From Caenibacillus caldisaponilyticus (GTDB taxonomy: Bacteria > Bacillota > Bacilli > Bacillales > Sporolactobacillaceae), in the NCBI RefSeq assembly GCF_002003465.1, contig NZ_BDDQ01000003.1, forward strand, positions 62,063-126,062: a DNA stretch of 64,000 bases, in the 5' to 3' direction. Positions 24,700-32,983 of the stretch are shown here, piece by piece. Within the stretch, counting starts at the first letter, position 1, and each line of letters begins with the position of its first letter. The notes beneath the pieces were generated by a model. It ran no database searches. It was not told the DNA's origin and saw nothing but the letters and a program-made list of their open reading frames with translations. Position numbers and translations under genes: made by a program.

Positions 24700-25395
24700 A
24701 TGGCGATTTTTTCATGGGAGTTTTGGTCGTCGCTCTTGTTGATCGTCGGCATCGATCTCGTGCTCGCGGGGGACAACGCCATCGTCATCGGGCTTGCCGC
24801 CCGGAAGCTGCCGGCCCGCGACCGGAAAAAAGTCATCCTCTTGGGCGCCTTGGGGGCGGTCGGAATCCGCGTGCTGGCGGCGGTCCTCATCGTGACGCTA
24901 TTAAAGATTCCCGGTCTCCATCTTATAGGGGGATTGCTGCTCCTTCGCATCGCTTATCGTTTGCTCGTCGATCAAAAGGAGCAAGAAGAAGTGCCGGCGG
25001 GCGAGACGCTTTGGAAAGCCGTGCGGACGATTATCCTCGCCGATGCTTTGATGGGGCTGGATAACGTCCTCGCCATTGCCGGCGCCAGCCATGACAGCTA
25101 CCTTCTGGTCACCATTGGTCTGTTCGTCAGCGTGCCGATCGTGATGTGGGGGAGCACGTTGTTCATTCGGTTGCTCGACCGCTTCAGCTGGCTGATTTAT
25201 GCCGGATCCGCCATTCTTGCCTACACGGCGGGAAAGATGATCTTCGCCGAACCGTTCGTCGCCGGGCTCGTTCCTCATCCGCTCATCAAGTATGCGGTGA
25301 TCCTTGCCGCCATGTGCGGAGTGGTGGCCTTGGGGGCGAAAAAAAACCGAGCGGCCGCCGCAAAAACCTTGACCGACAACAAAATCGCTCAATGA
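24700..25395 (+). CDS. ykoY: TerC-family membrane protein, probable Mn2+ exporter (YkoY-type)
   Basis: This 231-residue integral membrane protein has about seven hydrophobic segments. It carries the two TerC acidic motifs, DLVLAGDNAIVIGLAARKLP near the N-terminus (about 17-36) and ADALMGLDNVLAIAGAS in the middle, which are thought to bind metal. In B. subtilis, YkoY works in manganese efflux and helps metallate exported proteins. The frame is open ten codons upstream, but AGAAGGGGC points to ATG 24700 (MAIFSWEFW). Control by the Mn riboswitch directly upstream is strong evidence for the role. Confidence 0.92.
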   Translation: MAIFSWEFWSSLLLIVGIDLVLAGDNAIVIGLAARKLPARDRKKVILLGALGAVGIRVLAAVLIVTLLKIPGLHLIGGLLLLRIAYRLLVDQKEQEEVPAGETLWKAVRTIILADALMGLDNVLAIAGASHDSYLLVTIGLFVSVPIVMWGSTLFIRLLDRFSWLIYAGSAILAYTAGKMIFAEPFVAGLVPHPLIKYAVILAAMCGVVALGAKKNRAAAAKTLTDNKIAQ

Positions 25396-25618
25396 TGCGG
25401 ACGATTCCGGCCGATCAAGGAACGGCCGATGGGAGGATGCGTCATCGCCGGCCGATGTTGCCGTGATGGCCGGAATCGCGTTGAACGTCCGATACTTTTC
25501 TTCAGTTCCGACAATTTTCTCCCTCTCAACCGGGACTTTTGTCCTATATTTCTTCGCGAAATGCTAATAAATGGAAAAAACACAGCGGATTTCAACTAAA
25601 AAATAGGAATTAAAAGTT

Positions 25619-25646
25619 TTGACAAATATATTTAAAAAAATATAAA
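25619..25646 (+). promoter_or_regulatory. Strong sigma-A promoter in an AT-rich island
   Basis: A consensus TTGACA (25619-25624) and TATAAA (25641-25646) are 16 bases apart in nearly pure A/T sequence. The leader to the next gene would be about 165 bases. Confidence 0.7.
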
Positions 25647-25686
25647 ACATAATTTTTGTGTTCATTAATTTCTTTAAACAGGAGGA

Positions 25687-25707
25687 ATGATGCGATTCAT
25701 CCGATAA
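25687..25707 (+). CDS. Candidate six-codon leader ORF
   Basis: AGGAGG (25680-25685) is followed almost directly by ATG ATG CGA TTC ATC CGA TAA (MMRFIR). The ribosome-binding site is stronger than that of most genes here but unusually close. It may be a regulatory leader peptide or a chance match. Confidence 0.2.
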   Translation: MMRFIR

Positions 25708-25817
25708 TTATCAGCCGCCCTTTGAAAGGGATTTCAGTAAGGAAAACGCCGGCCGACCAAGCGCGAATTTTATGATACGATGAACGTAAGAACGATTGGA
25801 AAGGGGAGGCTTGCAGC

Positions 25818-26687
25818 ATGGAGAAACAACCGGTCATCGGCTTTATCGGCACCGGCGTGATGGGCAGCGGCATGGTGCGCCAGCTCTTAAAATCCGGATA
25901 TTCGGTCCGCGTGTTTAACCGCACGAAAGCGAAGGCGGAGCCGCTTATCAAGGACGGGGCGGTCTGGCGGGATTCCGTGGCCGAGCTCGCGAAGGATGCC
26001 GACATCATCATCACGATCGTCGGCTATCCGAAAGATGTCGAGGCCATTTATTTTAACGGCGGCATCCTCGACAACGCCAAGGCCGGGGCGACGGTCATCG
26101 ACATGACGACGTCCTCGCCTGAATTGGCGATCAAAATTTATGAAGAGGCGAAAGCCAAAGGGATCGCCGCCTTGGATGCGCCGGTTTCCGGCGGCGACAT
26201 CGGCGCGCGAAACGGCACGCTTTCCATCATGGTCGGCGGCGATGAAGACGCCTTTCAACGGATGTTGCCGATCTTTAAAGCGATGGGCGAAAATATCGTC
26301 TACCAAGGGAAAGCGGGGAGCGGCCAACATACGAAAATGGCCAATCAAATCACGATCGCCGCGAACATGCTAGGCGTGTGCGAAGCGCTGGCCTACGCCG
26401 AGCGGGCCGGATTGGATCCGGAACGCGTGCTCGCGAGCATTTCCAACGGGGCGGCGGCGAGCTGGTCGTTGTCCAATTTGGCGCCGCGCATGTTAAAAGG
26501 CGATTTTGCCCCCGGCTTTTACGTCAAACATTTCATCAAGGATATGACGATTGCGTTGGAGAGCGCCGCAAAGATGGGGCTGCGCGCGCCGGGGCTGGCG
26601 CTTGCCAAAGAGCGTTATGAGGCGCTTGCCGAACGGGGCGAGGCAGACAGCGGCACGCAAGCGCTCTACAAGCTCTATAAAGAATGA
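25818..26687 (+). CDS. NAD(P)-dependent beta-hydroxyacid dehydrogenase (3-hydroxyisobutyrate dehydrogenase family, YkwC-like)
   Basis: This 289-residue enzyme oxidises a beta-hydroxyacid such as 3-hydroxyisobutyrate, or reduces tartronate semialdehyde. It has the N-terminal cofactor motif IGFIGTGVMGSGM (about 7-19), an Arg after the second strand (FNRTKAKAE) that favours NADPH, the substrate motif DAPVSGGDIGARNGTLSIMVGG (about 119-140) and the catalytic Lys in GSGQHTKMANQ (about 170). GGGGAGG upstream supports the ATG. The closest B. subtilis relative appears to be YkwC. It is monocistronic. Confidence 0.93.
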   Translation: MEKQPVIGFIGTGVMGSGMVRQLLKSGYSVRVFNRTKAKAEPLIKDGAVWRDSVAELAKDADIIITIVGYPKDVEAIYFNGGILDNAKAGATVIDMTTSSPELAIKIYEEAKAKGIAALDAPVSGGDIGARNGTLSIMVGGDEDAFQRMLPIFKAMGENIVYQGKAGSGQHTKMANQITIAANMLGVCEALAYAERAGLDPERVLASISNGAAASWSLSNLAPRMLKGDFAPGFYVKHFIKDMTIALESAAKMGLRAPGLALAKERYEALAERGEADSGTQALYKLYKE

Positions 26688-27040
26688 GGCGTTCGCGGCG
26701 CGAGCATTGCCCGCTTGCTTTTTGGGTGTTCGCGCGGACAGGGTCGTCGGCGGGGACGATCGAAAAAACGAATCTGCCGCCCCGTCTCAATCGGCGGATC
26801 GCAGGTTTGGGGTGTAAAAAACGGGACGCCGGTTTCCGGTGTCCCGCCGCTTTGAAGCAGGGTCGTTGCCGAGACCCTGTTTTTTTTCTGTCAAACTGTT
26901 TGCCTATGCCCGCGTTTAGGACGTTTCGTCATCTTGAAAGATTCGCTCAGGTCGGCAAAAGGGATGGTCAAATCTCGGGCTTTCAAGGCGGCGCTATGCC
27001 TTTGACCAGGCCTTTAGCTTCATTCGAAGCGTTCTTATCC
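26688..27040. other. Gene-free convergent stretch with two hairpins
   Basis: Past the dehydrogenase there is a stem (26822-26846, CGGGACGCCGG/CCGGTGTCCCG) and then the terminator at 26858-26888. The remainder, up to the minus-strand membrane protein, shows no supported gene. Confidence 0.6.
26858..26888 (+). terminator. Rho-independent terminator after the beta-hydroxyacid dehydrogenase
   Basis: CAGGGTC and GACCCTG enclose an eight-base loop and are followed by eight T residues. A second GC stem lies just upstream at 26822-26846. Confidence 0.88.
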
Positions 27041-28615
27041 TTAAAAGAAGTACGGGCCGAACGCAAAGAGTTCCATGACCGCAAAGAGGCCCATGGCGTA
27101 AAAGGTTTCGGCGAGGATCGACCAAGCGGGGCGCTTCACCCATCGGGTCAAGAGCCACGCCGCAACCGCCAGCACGGTCGGGATGACCCATTCGCTCATC
27201 GGAAACGATAAATAGCCGGGCGCATAATGCTGAAAAAGCGGCGTTTTAATGCGGGAGGCAAGAAAGTATTGGGCGATGAGAAAAGCGCCCAAAACGAGCC
27301 GTTTGACCCACGGCGAGTCCCGTTCGATCCACTCCACTTTCAGAAAAGCGATCAAGGCGTAAACCGCGATCGCCGGAATGGCGTAGCCGATCGAAAGCAA
27401 AAACAAAATGAAGATCCGCGATATGGAGAGCGCCGCTTCAGAGAAGGATTGCGAAAAGTCTTGCGCCGTGACCTTCATGCTCCGTTCGATCGCATGGGGA
27501 TCTCGACTCGCCAGGCCGATTTGATACCGCGATCCGGAATCGAGGTCTAACCAAGCGATGGTTTGCTCGTCGATAAAAAACGGCAGGCGGGAAATATTCG
27601 TTGATGTGCTGCGGCGCTCGGCCACCCAACGGCCGCTTGGATCCGTGTGCGCTTCATAAATATTGATCGCGTCGTCGCGCAGCGTCCGTTTGCCTTTGGC
27701 GCTGAACAGAAGGACCGGTTTTCCGCCGATCATGGCCAATCGCAAATCATCGGGATCGCGCAAGTCGGCTCCCGTCGCTTTGTCGATGAATGAGAGCGGC
27801 CGATCGTCCAAGACCTTCGGTTTTTCCGGGTTTTCCAGCTGATTGAACGGCCTTTCGAAATAATAGTGGGACACGATGTCCCCTTGCTTGAAAATATGGG
27901 TGGTATAAAAAATGCCCGCGTTGCCGCCGTGTTCGATCAATTGCACATCGCCGACGGTTCCTTGGAAGTTGCTGCCCCATTGCGCGAACGCCTTGGGCTG
28001 CGGCGCCGGATGGTCTTCGCTGATCATGTAAAAGCGGTAGGCGGCCGACGGGGCCTTTGTGATCGCCACGATTTTGGCCGCCCCTTTTGTTCCGTAGGCG
28101 GCGACGGCTTCCACCGGAGCTTGGAACGCGGCGACCGTTTCCGTTTTGCCGGTAGCGGTATCGTAGGCTTTGAGTCTGTCGGGATCGGAGTAGAACACTT
28201 CGCCGTTGACGCAAGCGGTCGCTTCGGCCCGCTCGGCGATCAAACGAACGGATTTTCCGTCAAAGCGATAGAGGCCGTCGTCCCGCTTATATATCACTTG
28301 GCGGTCTTTCGCCCAGATGATGCGGTCGATCGCTCCCGTCTTCAGCGCGGCGAGCGGTTTTAGTTTTAAATCCGGGGTTAACAGACTGACATGGACCTGG
28401 TTCCGGTCGATGGTATAGAGTCGGACGCCGTCGCGATTTTTATCGACGAATGGTTGTTTCAAATCGGTAGACAGGGAAGGATGGATCGTCCGGCTCCAAC
28501 CTTCCGACGGCAGCTGCCTTTCTTCCGTGAACGCTTTCCCCCAGGCGGCCATGAACAAAATGGCGGCGATGCCGACCGGCACGAGCCACGTCATGGCCTG
28601 TCGCATTGTCCTCAT
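27041..28615 (-). CDS. Large membrane protein of unknown function with a predicted extracytoplasmic beta-rich domain
   Basis: This is a 524-residue protein that I do not recognise. It has one N-terminal membrane span (about 10-27), then about 350 residues of short repeating strand-like segments (for example LYTIDRNQVHVSLL, GLYRFDGKSVRLIAE, LKAYDTATGKTETVAAF), which look like a beta-propeller outside the membrane. The C-terminal 130 residues hold about four membrane spans. The frame is open from 28636, but AGAGGGGG seven bases upstream supports ATG 28615 (MRTMRQAM). It stands alone, divergent from the second TerC gene. Confidence 0.7.
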   Translation of the reverse strand: MRTMRQAMTWLVPVGIAAILFMAAWGKAFTEERQLPSEGWSRTIHPSLSTDLKQPFVDKNRDGVRLYTIDRNQVHVSLLTPDLKLKPLAALKTGAIDRIIWAKDRQVIYKRDDGLYRFDGKSVRLIAERAEATACVNGEVFYSDPDRLKAYDTATGKTETVAAFQAPVEAVAAYGTKGAAKIVAITKAPSAAYRFYMISEDHPAPQPKAFAQWGSNFQGTVGDVQLIEHGGNAGIFYTTHIFKQGDIVSHYYFERPFNQLENPEKPKVLDDRPLSFIDKATGADLRDPDDLRLAMIGGKPVLLFSAKGKRTLRDDAINIYEAHTDPSGRWVAERRSTSTNISRLPFFIDEQTIAWLDLDSGSRYQIGLASRDPHAIERSMKVTAQDFSQSFSEAALSISRIFILFLLSIGYAIPAIAVYALIAFLKVEWIERDSPWVKRLVLGAFLIAQYFLASRIKTPLFQHYAPGYLSFPMSEWVIPTVLAVAAWLLTRWVKRPAWSILAETFYAMGLFAVMELFAFGPYFF

Positions 28616-28710
28616 AGAAAGTCCCCCTCTCAACACTTGATTATAAAATAAAGAATAAATCGAAAGGAACCTAATTTATAAAACGGAATAATCCGCAAAA
28701 GGGGATTTGG

Positions 28711-28739
28711 TTGATCAACGGCCCGCGAAACTTTATACT
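28711..28739 (+). promoter_or_regulatory. Sigma-A promoter of the second TerC gene
   Basis: TTGATC (28711-28716) and TATACT (28734-28739) are 17 bases apart. The leader is only about 20 bases, with no riboswitch. Confidence 0.72.
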
Positions 28740-28767
28740 GGAAGGGTAAAGTTAGGAGAGGGCGCAA

Positions 28768-29442
28768 ATGGATGGAGAATTTATCATCGGATTATTGAAA
28801 ATCATTCTCATAAATATCGTGCTCAGCGGTGACAATGCCGTCGTCATTGCCCTGGCCTGCCGAAAATTGCCGCGAGAGCAGCAGAAGAAGGCGGTATTTT
28901 GGGGGAGTTTCGGCGCCATTGTCTTGCGCGTCGTATTGACTTTTGTCGCCGTTGAGCTGTTGCAAATACCGTTTTTGAAAATCGTCGGCGGCTTGCTCCT
29001 CGTTTGGATTGCCGTCAATCTCCTGCGAGGGGATGAAGAAACCGATCTGAGGGCGAGCTCGACCTTGTTCGGGGCGATCCGGACGATCATCCTTGCCGAT
29101 TTTATTATGAGTTTGGATAACGTCGTGGCGGTGGCGGGAATCGCGGGCAACAATCTGTTGTTGATCATCGTCGGTTTGGCCATCAGCATCCCGTTGATCA
29201 TCTGGGGCAGTCAATTGTTGATGAAATTGATGGACCGCATGCCCATCATCGTCGTCCTCGGTGCCGCGCTGCTCGGCTATACGGCCGGAGAAATGATCGT
29301 CGGCGACGATATCCTGAAAGAGTGGGTCGAGGAGATCGGGGTGATCGCCGAAAAAGGCATCCCCGTTCTGCTGGCAGTGGTTGTCGTCATCATCGGAGAA
29401 TTTTTGAACTATCTGTCGAAAAAGAAAGCGAAAGAAGCATAA
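28768..29442 (+). CDS. TerC-family membrane protein (YjbE-like)
   Basis: This 224-residue integral membrane protein shares the architecture of the riboswitch-controlled TerC gene 4 kb upstream. It has acidic motifs INIVLSGDNAVVIALACRKLP (about 14-34) and ADFIMSLDNVVAVAGIAGN in the middle, and about seven hydrophobic segments. The family is linked to metal-ion export, especially Mn2+. TAGGAGAGG seven bases upstream sets the ATG. It has its own promoter and terminator and lacks a Mn aptamer, so it is probably regulated differently from its paralogue. Confidence 0.9.
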   Translation: MDGEFIIGLLKIILINIVLSGDNAVVIALACRKLPREQQKKAVFWGSFGAIVLRVVLTFVAVELLQIPFLKIVGGLLLVWIAVNLLRGDEETDLRASSTLFGAIRTIILADFIMSLDNVVAVAGIAGNNLLLIIVGLAISIPLIIWGSQLLMKLMDRMPIIVVLGAALLGYTAGEMIVGDDILKEWVEEIGVIAEKGIPVLLAVVVVIIGEFLNYLSKKKAKEA

Positions 29443-29451
29443 AAAAAGCGG

Positions 29452-29487
29452 ATCGGGGCGCTATCCAGCAGCGCCCCGATTTTTTTT
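29452..29487 (+). terminator. Rho-independent terminator of the second TerC gene
   Basis: ATCGGGGCGCT and AGCGCCCCGAT with a seven-base loop, followed by a run of T residues; the minus-strand side also begins with an A-run. Confidence 0.93.
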
Positions 29488-29665
29488 CTGCGGCAAGAAA
29501 CGAAAAATGGGAAAATCGTCGGAGTGGCGACTGGAACGATGGCGAAAATTCAGGTATCCTATCGACAAACGCCTTTGTCAATGGATGTCAAATCGTTGCG
29601 CCCCAGGGATCTGTGCGCGTTTATATCTGAAAAGAAGGAAAATAAAAACCGGGGGGATGCTGGTG

Positions 29666-31132
29666 ATGGTGAAACCGACCGATTTTCCGTTGGAAGCCGA
29701 CGTTCACAGCCTTCAGCGGGCCATGGCGGACGGAACCTTGAGTTCAGTGGAACTCGTCCATTTTTATATGAAGCGGATCGCGCGATATAACGATTTGATC
29801 AATGCTGTCTTGGAGTTAAATCCCGACGCGGAATACATAGCGGCGGCGCGCGACGCCGAGCGCAAAGAACGGGGGCCGCGCAGCCCGCTGCACGGCGTCC
29901 CGGTGTTGTTGAAGGACAATATCGATACCGCGGATAAGTGCCACACGAGCGCCGGCTCGATCGCGTTAAAGGATGCCTACGCCGCCCGGGACGCTTTTAT
30001 CGTAAAAAAACTGCGGAAGGCCGGAGCGGTGATATTGGGCAAGGCGAACATGACCGAATGGGCAAATTTTATGAGCGACCGCATGCCGAGCGGATACAGT
30101 TCGCGCGGCGGCCAAGTGCAAAATCCGTACGGTCCCGGCCGCTTCGACGTCGGAGGATCAAGCTCGGGTTCGGCGGCCGCGGTCGCCGCCAATTTCACCG
30201 CCCTCGCCGTCGGCACCGAGACATCGGGATCGATACTTAACCCGGCGAGCCAAAACAATATTGTCGGGATCAAACCGACGATCGGCCTCGTCAGCCGCAC
30301 GGGCATCATTCCGATCAGCCACAGTCAAGACACCGCCGGGCCGATGGCGAGGACGGTCCGGGACGCCGCCCTGTTGTTGAATTTTTTGGCCGGTGAAGAT
30401 CCCGAGGACCCCGTCACCGGGTTGGCGGCGTTTCATCAGGCGCAAGATTACACCGCGTTTTTAAACGCGAACGGGCTGAAAGGCAAACGGATCGGCGTGC
30501 CGCGGCCGCGGTTTTACGAGGGTTGTCCGGCGCCCATCGTCGCGCGCATCGACGAGGCTTTGAAAGCGATGGAGGCGCTCGGGGCGGAAATCCTCGATCC
30601 GGTCACGATCCCGGAAGCGCCGGCGGAAGAAAGCATCGACGTGTTAATCTATGAATTCAAACCGGCTTTGAACCATTATTTGAAAAGCGTCGCTCCGCAC
30701 GTGCCCGTTCACAGTCTGCGGGAGCTGATCGCTTTCAACGCCGCGCATGCCGATGCCGCCTTGCGCTACGGCCAGTCGCTTCTCGAGGCGTCTGAAAAGA
30801 CGAGCGGGACGTTGGCCGAACGCGAGTATATCCAAGCCAGGCTCGATGATTTGCGCTATGCGAGGACGGACGGGATTGACCGTGTCATGGCGGAATACCG
30901 GCTCGATGCGCTCGTCTTCCCGTCAAGCTGGGGCGCCGGCATCGCCGCGAAAGCCGGTTATCCTTCGATCAACGTTCCGGCCGGTTTTACCGATGAAGGG
31001 GAGCCAGTCGGCATCACGTTTACGGCGCGCGCGTTTGAAGAACCGAAACTCATCGAGATGGGCTACGCTTTTGAGCAGACGACGCGCCATCGCCGCGCGC
31101 CGTCTTTGGAAAAGGCGCCGGCGTTCAGCTGA
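29666..31132 (+). CDS. Amidase-signature-family hydrolase
   Basis: This 488-residue cytoplasmic enzyme cleaves an amide bond of unknown identity. The Ser-cisSer-Lys triad is visible: Lys-83 in LLKDNID, Ser-165 in GGSSSGSAA and Ser-189 in GTETSGSIL. The frame is open for over 50 codons upstream without a ribosome-binding site; the G-run at 29651-29656 supports ATG 29666 (MVKPTDF), with ATG 29657 as an alternative. No GatB or GatC lies nearby and the sequence lacks GatA-type flanks, so it is a stand-alone amidase rather than a tRNA amidotransferase. Confidence 0.9.
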   Translation: MVKPTDFPLEADVHSLQRAMADGTLSSVELVHFYMKRIARYNDLINAVLELNPDAEYIAAARDAERKERGPRSPLHGVPVLLKDNIDTADKCHTSAGSIALKDAYAARDAFIVKKLRKAGAVILGKANMTEWANFMSDRMPSGYSSRGGQVQNPYGPGRFDVGGSSSGSAAAVAANFTALAVGTETSGSILNPASQNNIVGIKPTIGLVSRTGIIPISHSQDTAGPMARTVRDAALLLNFLAGEDPEDPVTGLAAFHQAQDYTAFLNANGLKGKRIGVPRPRFYEGCPAPIVARIDEALKAMEALGAEILDPVTIPEAPAEESIDVLIYEFKPALNHYLKSVAPHVPVHSLRELIAFNAAHADAALRYGQSLLEASEKTSGTLAEREYIQARLDDLRYARTDGIDRVMAEYRLDALVFPSSWGAGIAAKAGYPSINVPAGFTDEGEPVGITFTARAFEEPKLIEMGYAFEQTTRHRRAPSLEKAPAFS

Positions 31133-31206
31133 CGCGGCGCCCCGCTTGCAAAACGGGGAGTGCATAAAAATGAATCAAAAGCCGGGAGAGGAATGGGCAG
31201 ATAAAA

Positions 31207-31252
31207 AAGGGAAGACCCGGTTCAACTCCGATGAACGGAGGGGTCTTCCCTT
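31207..31252. terminator. Bidirectional terminator between the amidase and the symporter
   Basis: GGGAAGACCC (31209-31218) and GGGTCTTCCC (31241-31250) are a perfect 10-base stem with a smaller internal hairpin. On the minus strand the stem is followed by TTTTTTATC, making it the terminator of the symporter; on the plus strand the T-run is weaker (TTCATTTAATTTT). Confidence 0.85.
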
Positions 31253-31306
31253 CATTTAATTTTGAGGAACATAAGATATGCTTTTTAAAAGCGTTCATGG
31301 GCGCAA

Positions 31307-32560
31307 TTATGAATTTGAAGGCGCCGGTTCTTTAATCGAAGAAGCCGGTTGGTTTTCTTGGCGGAATTCATTTTCCCATTTTGAAATGACAATGGACGCC
31401 AAGGCATGTCCAGGCGTATTGCAAGCCGTGCGGGCCATGTCCAGCACACGGTCGATGCCGGCGATCATCGCGACGCCTTCAACAGGAAGACCGACGGCCG
31501 TGGCGCTCGCCAAGAGGACGACGAGAGAACCCGACGGCACGGCGGCGATGCCTTTGGATGTGACGACCAACACCAGCATCAAAAACAGCTGTTGTTTTAA
31601 ATCCATCGGAATGCCGAAAGCTTGCGCCAAGAAAATCGAGCATACCGACAGATAGAGCGTTGACCCGTCACAGTTCAGCGATAATCCGGATGGAATGACA
31701 AATGAAACGACGCGCTTTGAACAACCATAATCTTCCATCCTCTTCATCAATTGCGGAAGGATGGTTTCGTTGCTCGTTGTCGAGAAGGCGATGAGGAACA
31801 AGTCCCATATCATTTTAAAGACTTCAAAATAGCGGATCTTAAGGAAGTAGGCGATGAGCGGGAACAGACCGAAAATAATGATGAGCAACCCTAAATAAAC
31901 CACGCCGATCAATTTCAGCATCGGCACCAATAGGGCTAAACCGTATTTCCCGACCGAAGAGGCCATCAGGGCCAGGACGCCGATGGGCGCGGTGGCCATG
32001 ACCATCTGTGTGACTTTAAACATAATATCCGCGGTCGATCGCATAAAGTTCAAGACCGGTTCCGATGCCTTGCCGATTTTGCCGGCGGCCACTCCGAAGA
32101 CCACCGCGAAGAACAAGACCGCTAATAAATTGCCGTCCGCCATCGCTTTGAAGACGTTGCTTGGAATGATATCCACGATCATGGATTTAAAGTCGGCGAC
32201 TTTGGCGGCGTTTGCTTGCAAGGCGCCGATATCTTGTTTGGCAAGATGTGAGAGATCAATGCCTTTGCCCGGCCCCAAAAGGTTGGCCAGCACAAGGCCG
32301 ATGATCAATATCAGGCTTGTAATAAACTCGAACCAAATGATGGTTTTAAGCCCTAATTTTCCCATGCTTTTTTTTCCGCCGCTGCCTGCTACGCCAATAA
32401 CAATGGTCGTAAAGACAATGGGTACAACAATCATTTTTATTAGATTGATGAACATAGTTCCGATTGGGTTTAAGGCTTGACCGAAATTAGGGAAGAGATA
32501 GCCGATCAGGGCACCAATGACCATGCCGATGAGTACTTGAAAAGCAAAAAACTTTTTCAT
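31307..32560 (-). CDS. Dicarboxylate/amino acid:cation symporter (DAACS/SLC1 family)
   Basis: This 417-residue transporter with eight membrane helices and two re-entrant loops imports glutamate, aspartate or a dicarboxylate with H+ or Na+. HP1 is AFSTTSNETILP. TM7 has NCDG (296-299) where glutamate carriers have NMDG. TM8 has DMARTACNTPGH (374-385), where the archaeal glutamate transporter has an Asp at the final position. The basic substrate-binding Arg-377 is kept. AAGGGGGAGA fixes the ATG at 32560. It is divergent from a LysR gene and probably its target. The exact substrate is uncertain and may differ from glutamate. Confidence 0.88.
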   Translation of the reverse strand: MKKFFAFQVLIGMVIGALIGYLFPNFGQALNPIGTMFINLIKMIVVPIVFTTIVIGVAGSGGKKSMGKLGLKTIIWFEFITSLILIIGLVLANLLGPGKGIDLSHLAKQDIGALQANAAKVADFKSMIVDIIPSNVFKAMADGNLLAVLFFAVVFGVAAGKIGKASEPVLNFMRSTADIMFKVTQMVMATAPIGVLALMASSVGKYGLALLVPMLKLIGVVYLGLLIIIFGLFPLIAYFLKIRYFEVFKMIWDLFLIAFSTTSNETILPQLMKRMEDYGCSKRVVSFVIPSGLSLNCDGSTLYLSVCSIFLAQAFGIPMDLKQQLFLMLVLVVTSKGIAAVPSGSLVVLLASATAVGLPVEGVAMIAGIDRVLDMARTACNTPGHALASIVISKWENEFRQENQPASSIKEPAPSNS

Positions 32561-32618
32561 AGATTCTCCCCCTTGCATCTATAGTGATGATCGTTCCTGC
32601 AGCCGGGTTTTCCAATTC

Positions 32619-32633
32619 TTGTTAGCGCTTGCA
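32619..32633 (-). promoter_or_regulatory. cre-like site downstream of the symporter promoter
   Basis: TTGTTAGCGCTTGCA matches the looser cre consensus WTGNAANCGNWNNCW with one mismatch. It lies between the predicted symporter start and its coding region, where CcpA would act as a roadblock. Confidence 0.4.
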
Positions 32634-32674
32634 TTGTGTTGGGTGAGTCGAATTGCATAAAGCGGGATAATAAG

Positions 32675-32702
32675 ATCTTAGCAAAACGGAATTGATTTGT
32701 AA
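32675..32702 (-). promoter_or_regulatory. Candidate promoter of the symporter gene
   Basis: On the minus strand TTACAA (32697-32702) and TAAGAT (32675-32680) are 16 bases apart. Confidence 0.45.
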
Positions 32703-32983
32703 AATAATAAATGTGTATATAATAATAAGCTCAAGTTATGAATTCCCCGGAAGCGGCGGCATTGTCCCGTGCCCCCTGAGTGAATGCAGGTGGACGTGTC
32801 TCCGACGGGGAAGCCGTTTGCGGCATGGTCGAATCTTCCGCGTTTCCGCTTAATATTTATCGAATTTTGTTATACTTTAAGATATGTAAACGTCTCCTCT
32901 TCTTAAAATATTTAGGCATATTTGCGCGGGCATCTCTTATTTGTTATGAAAGATTTGATGTGTTCAGCGTATGAGGTGATCGG

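Larger units (their letters stand above)
25396..25817. other. Gene-free stretch with an AT-rich promoter island
   Basis: The first 200 bases are GC-rich and featureless apart from repeats of CGGCCGAT. An abrupt AT-rich island around 25540-25680 holds a strong promoter, followed by a short ORF and the beta-hydroxyacid dehydrogenase leader. Confidence 0.55.
32561..32983. other. Divergent control region between the symporter and LysR genes
   Basis: The region is AT-rich around 32660-32720 and 32860-32920. It holds the candidate symporter promoter, a cre-like site and a possible LysR -10 (TATACT, 32871-32876). Nothing coding is supported. Confidence 0.6.

Noticed and set aside
31170-31259. 29-codon plus-strand ORF (MNQKPGEEWADKKGK...) after GGGGAG
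   Set aside because: It runs through both arms of the bidirectional terminator, so its apparent frame is explained by the hairpin sequence.
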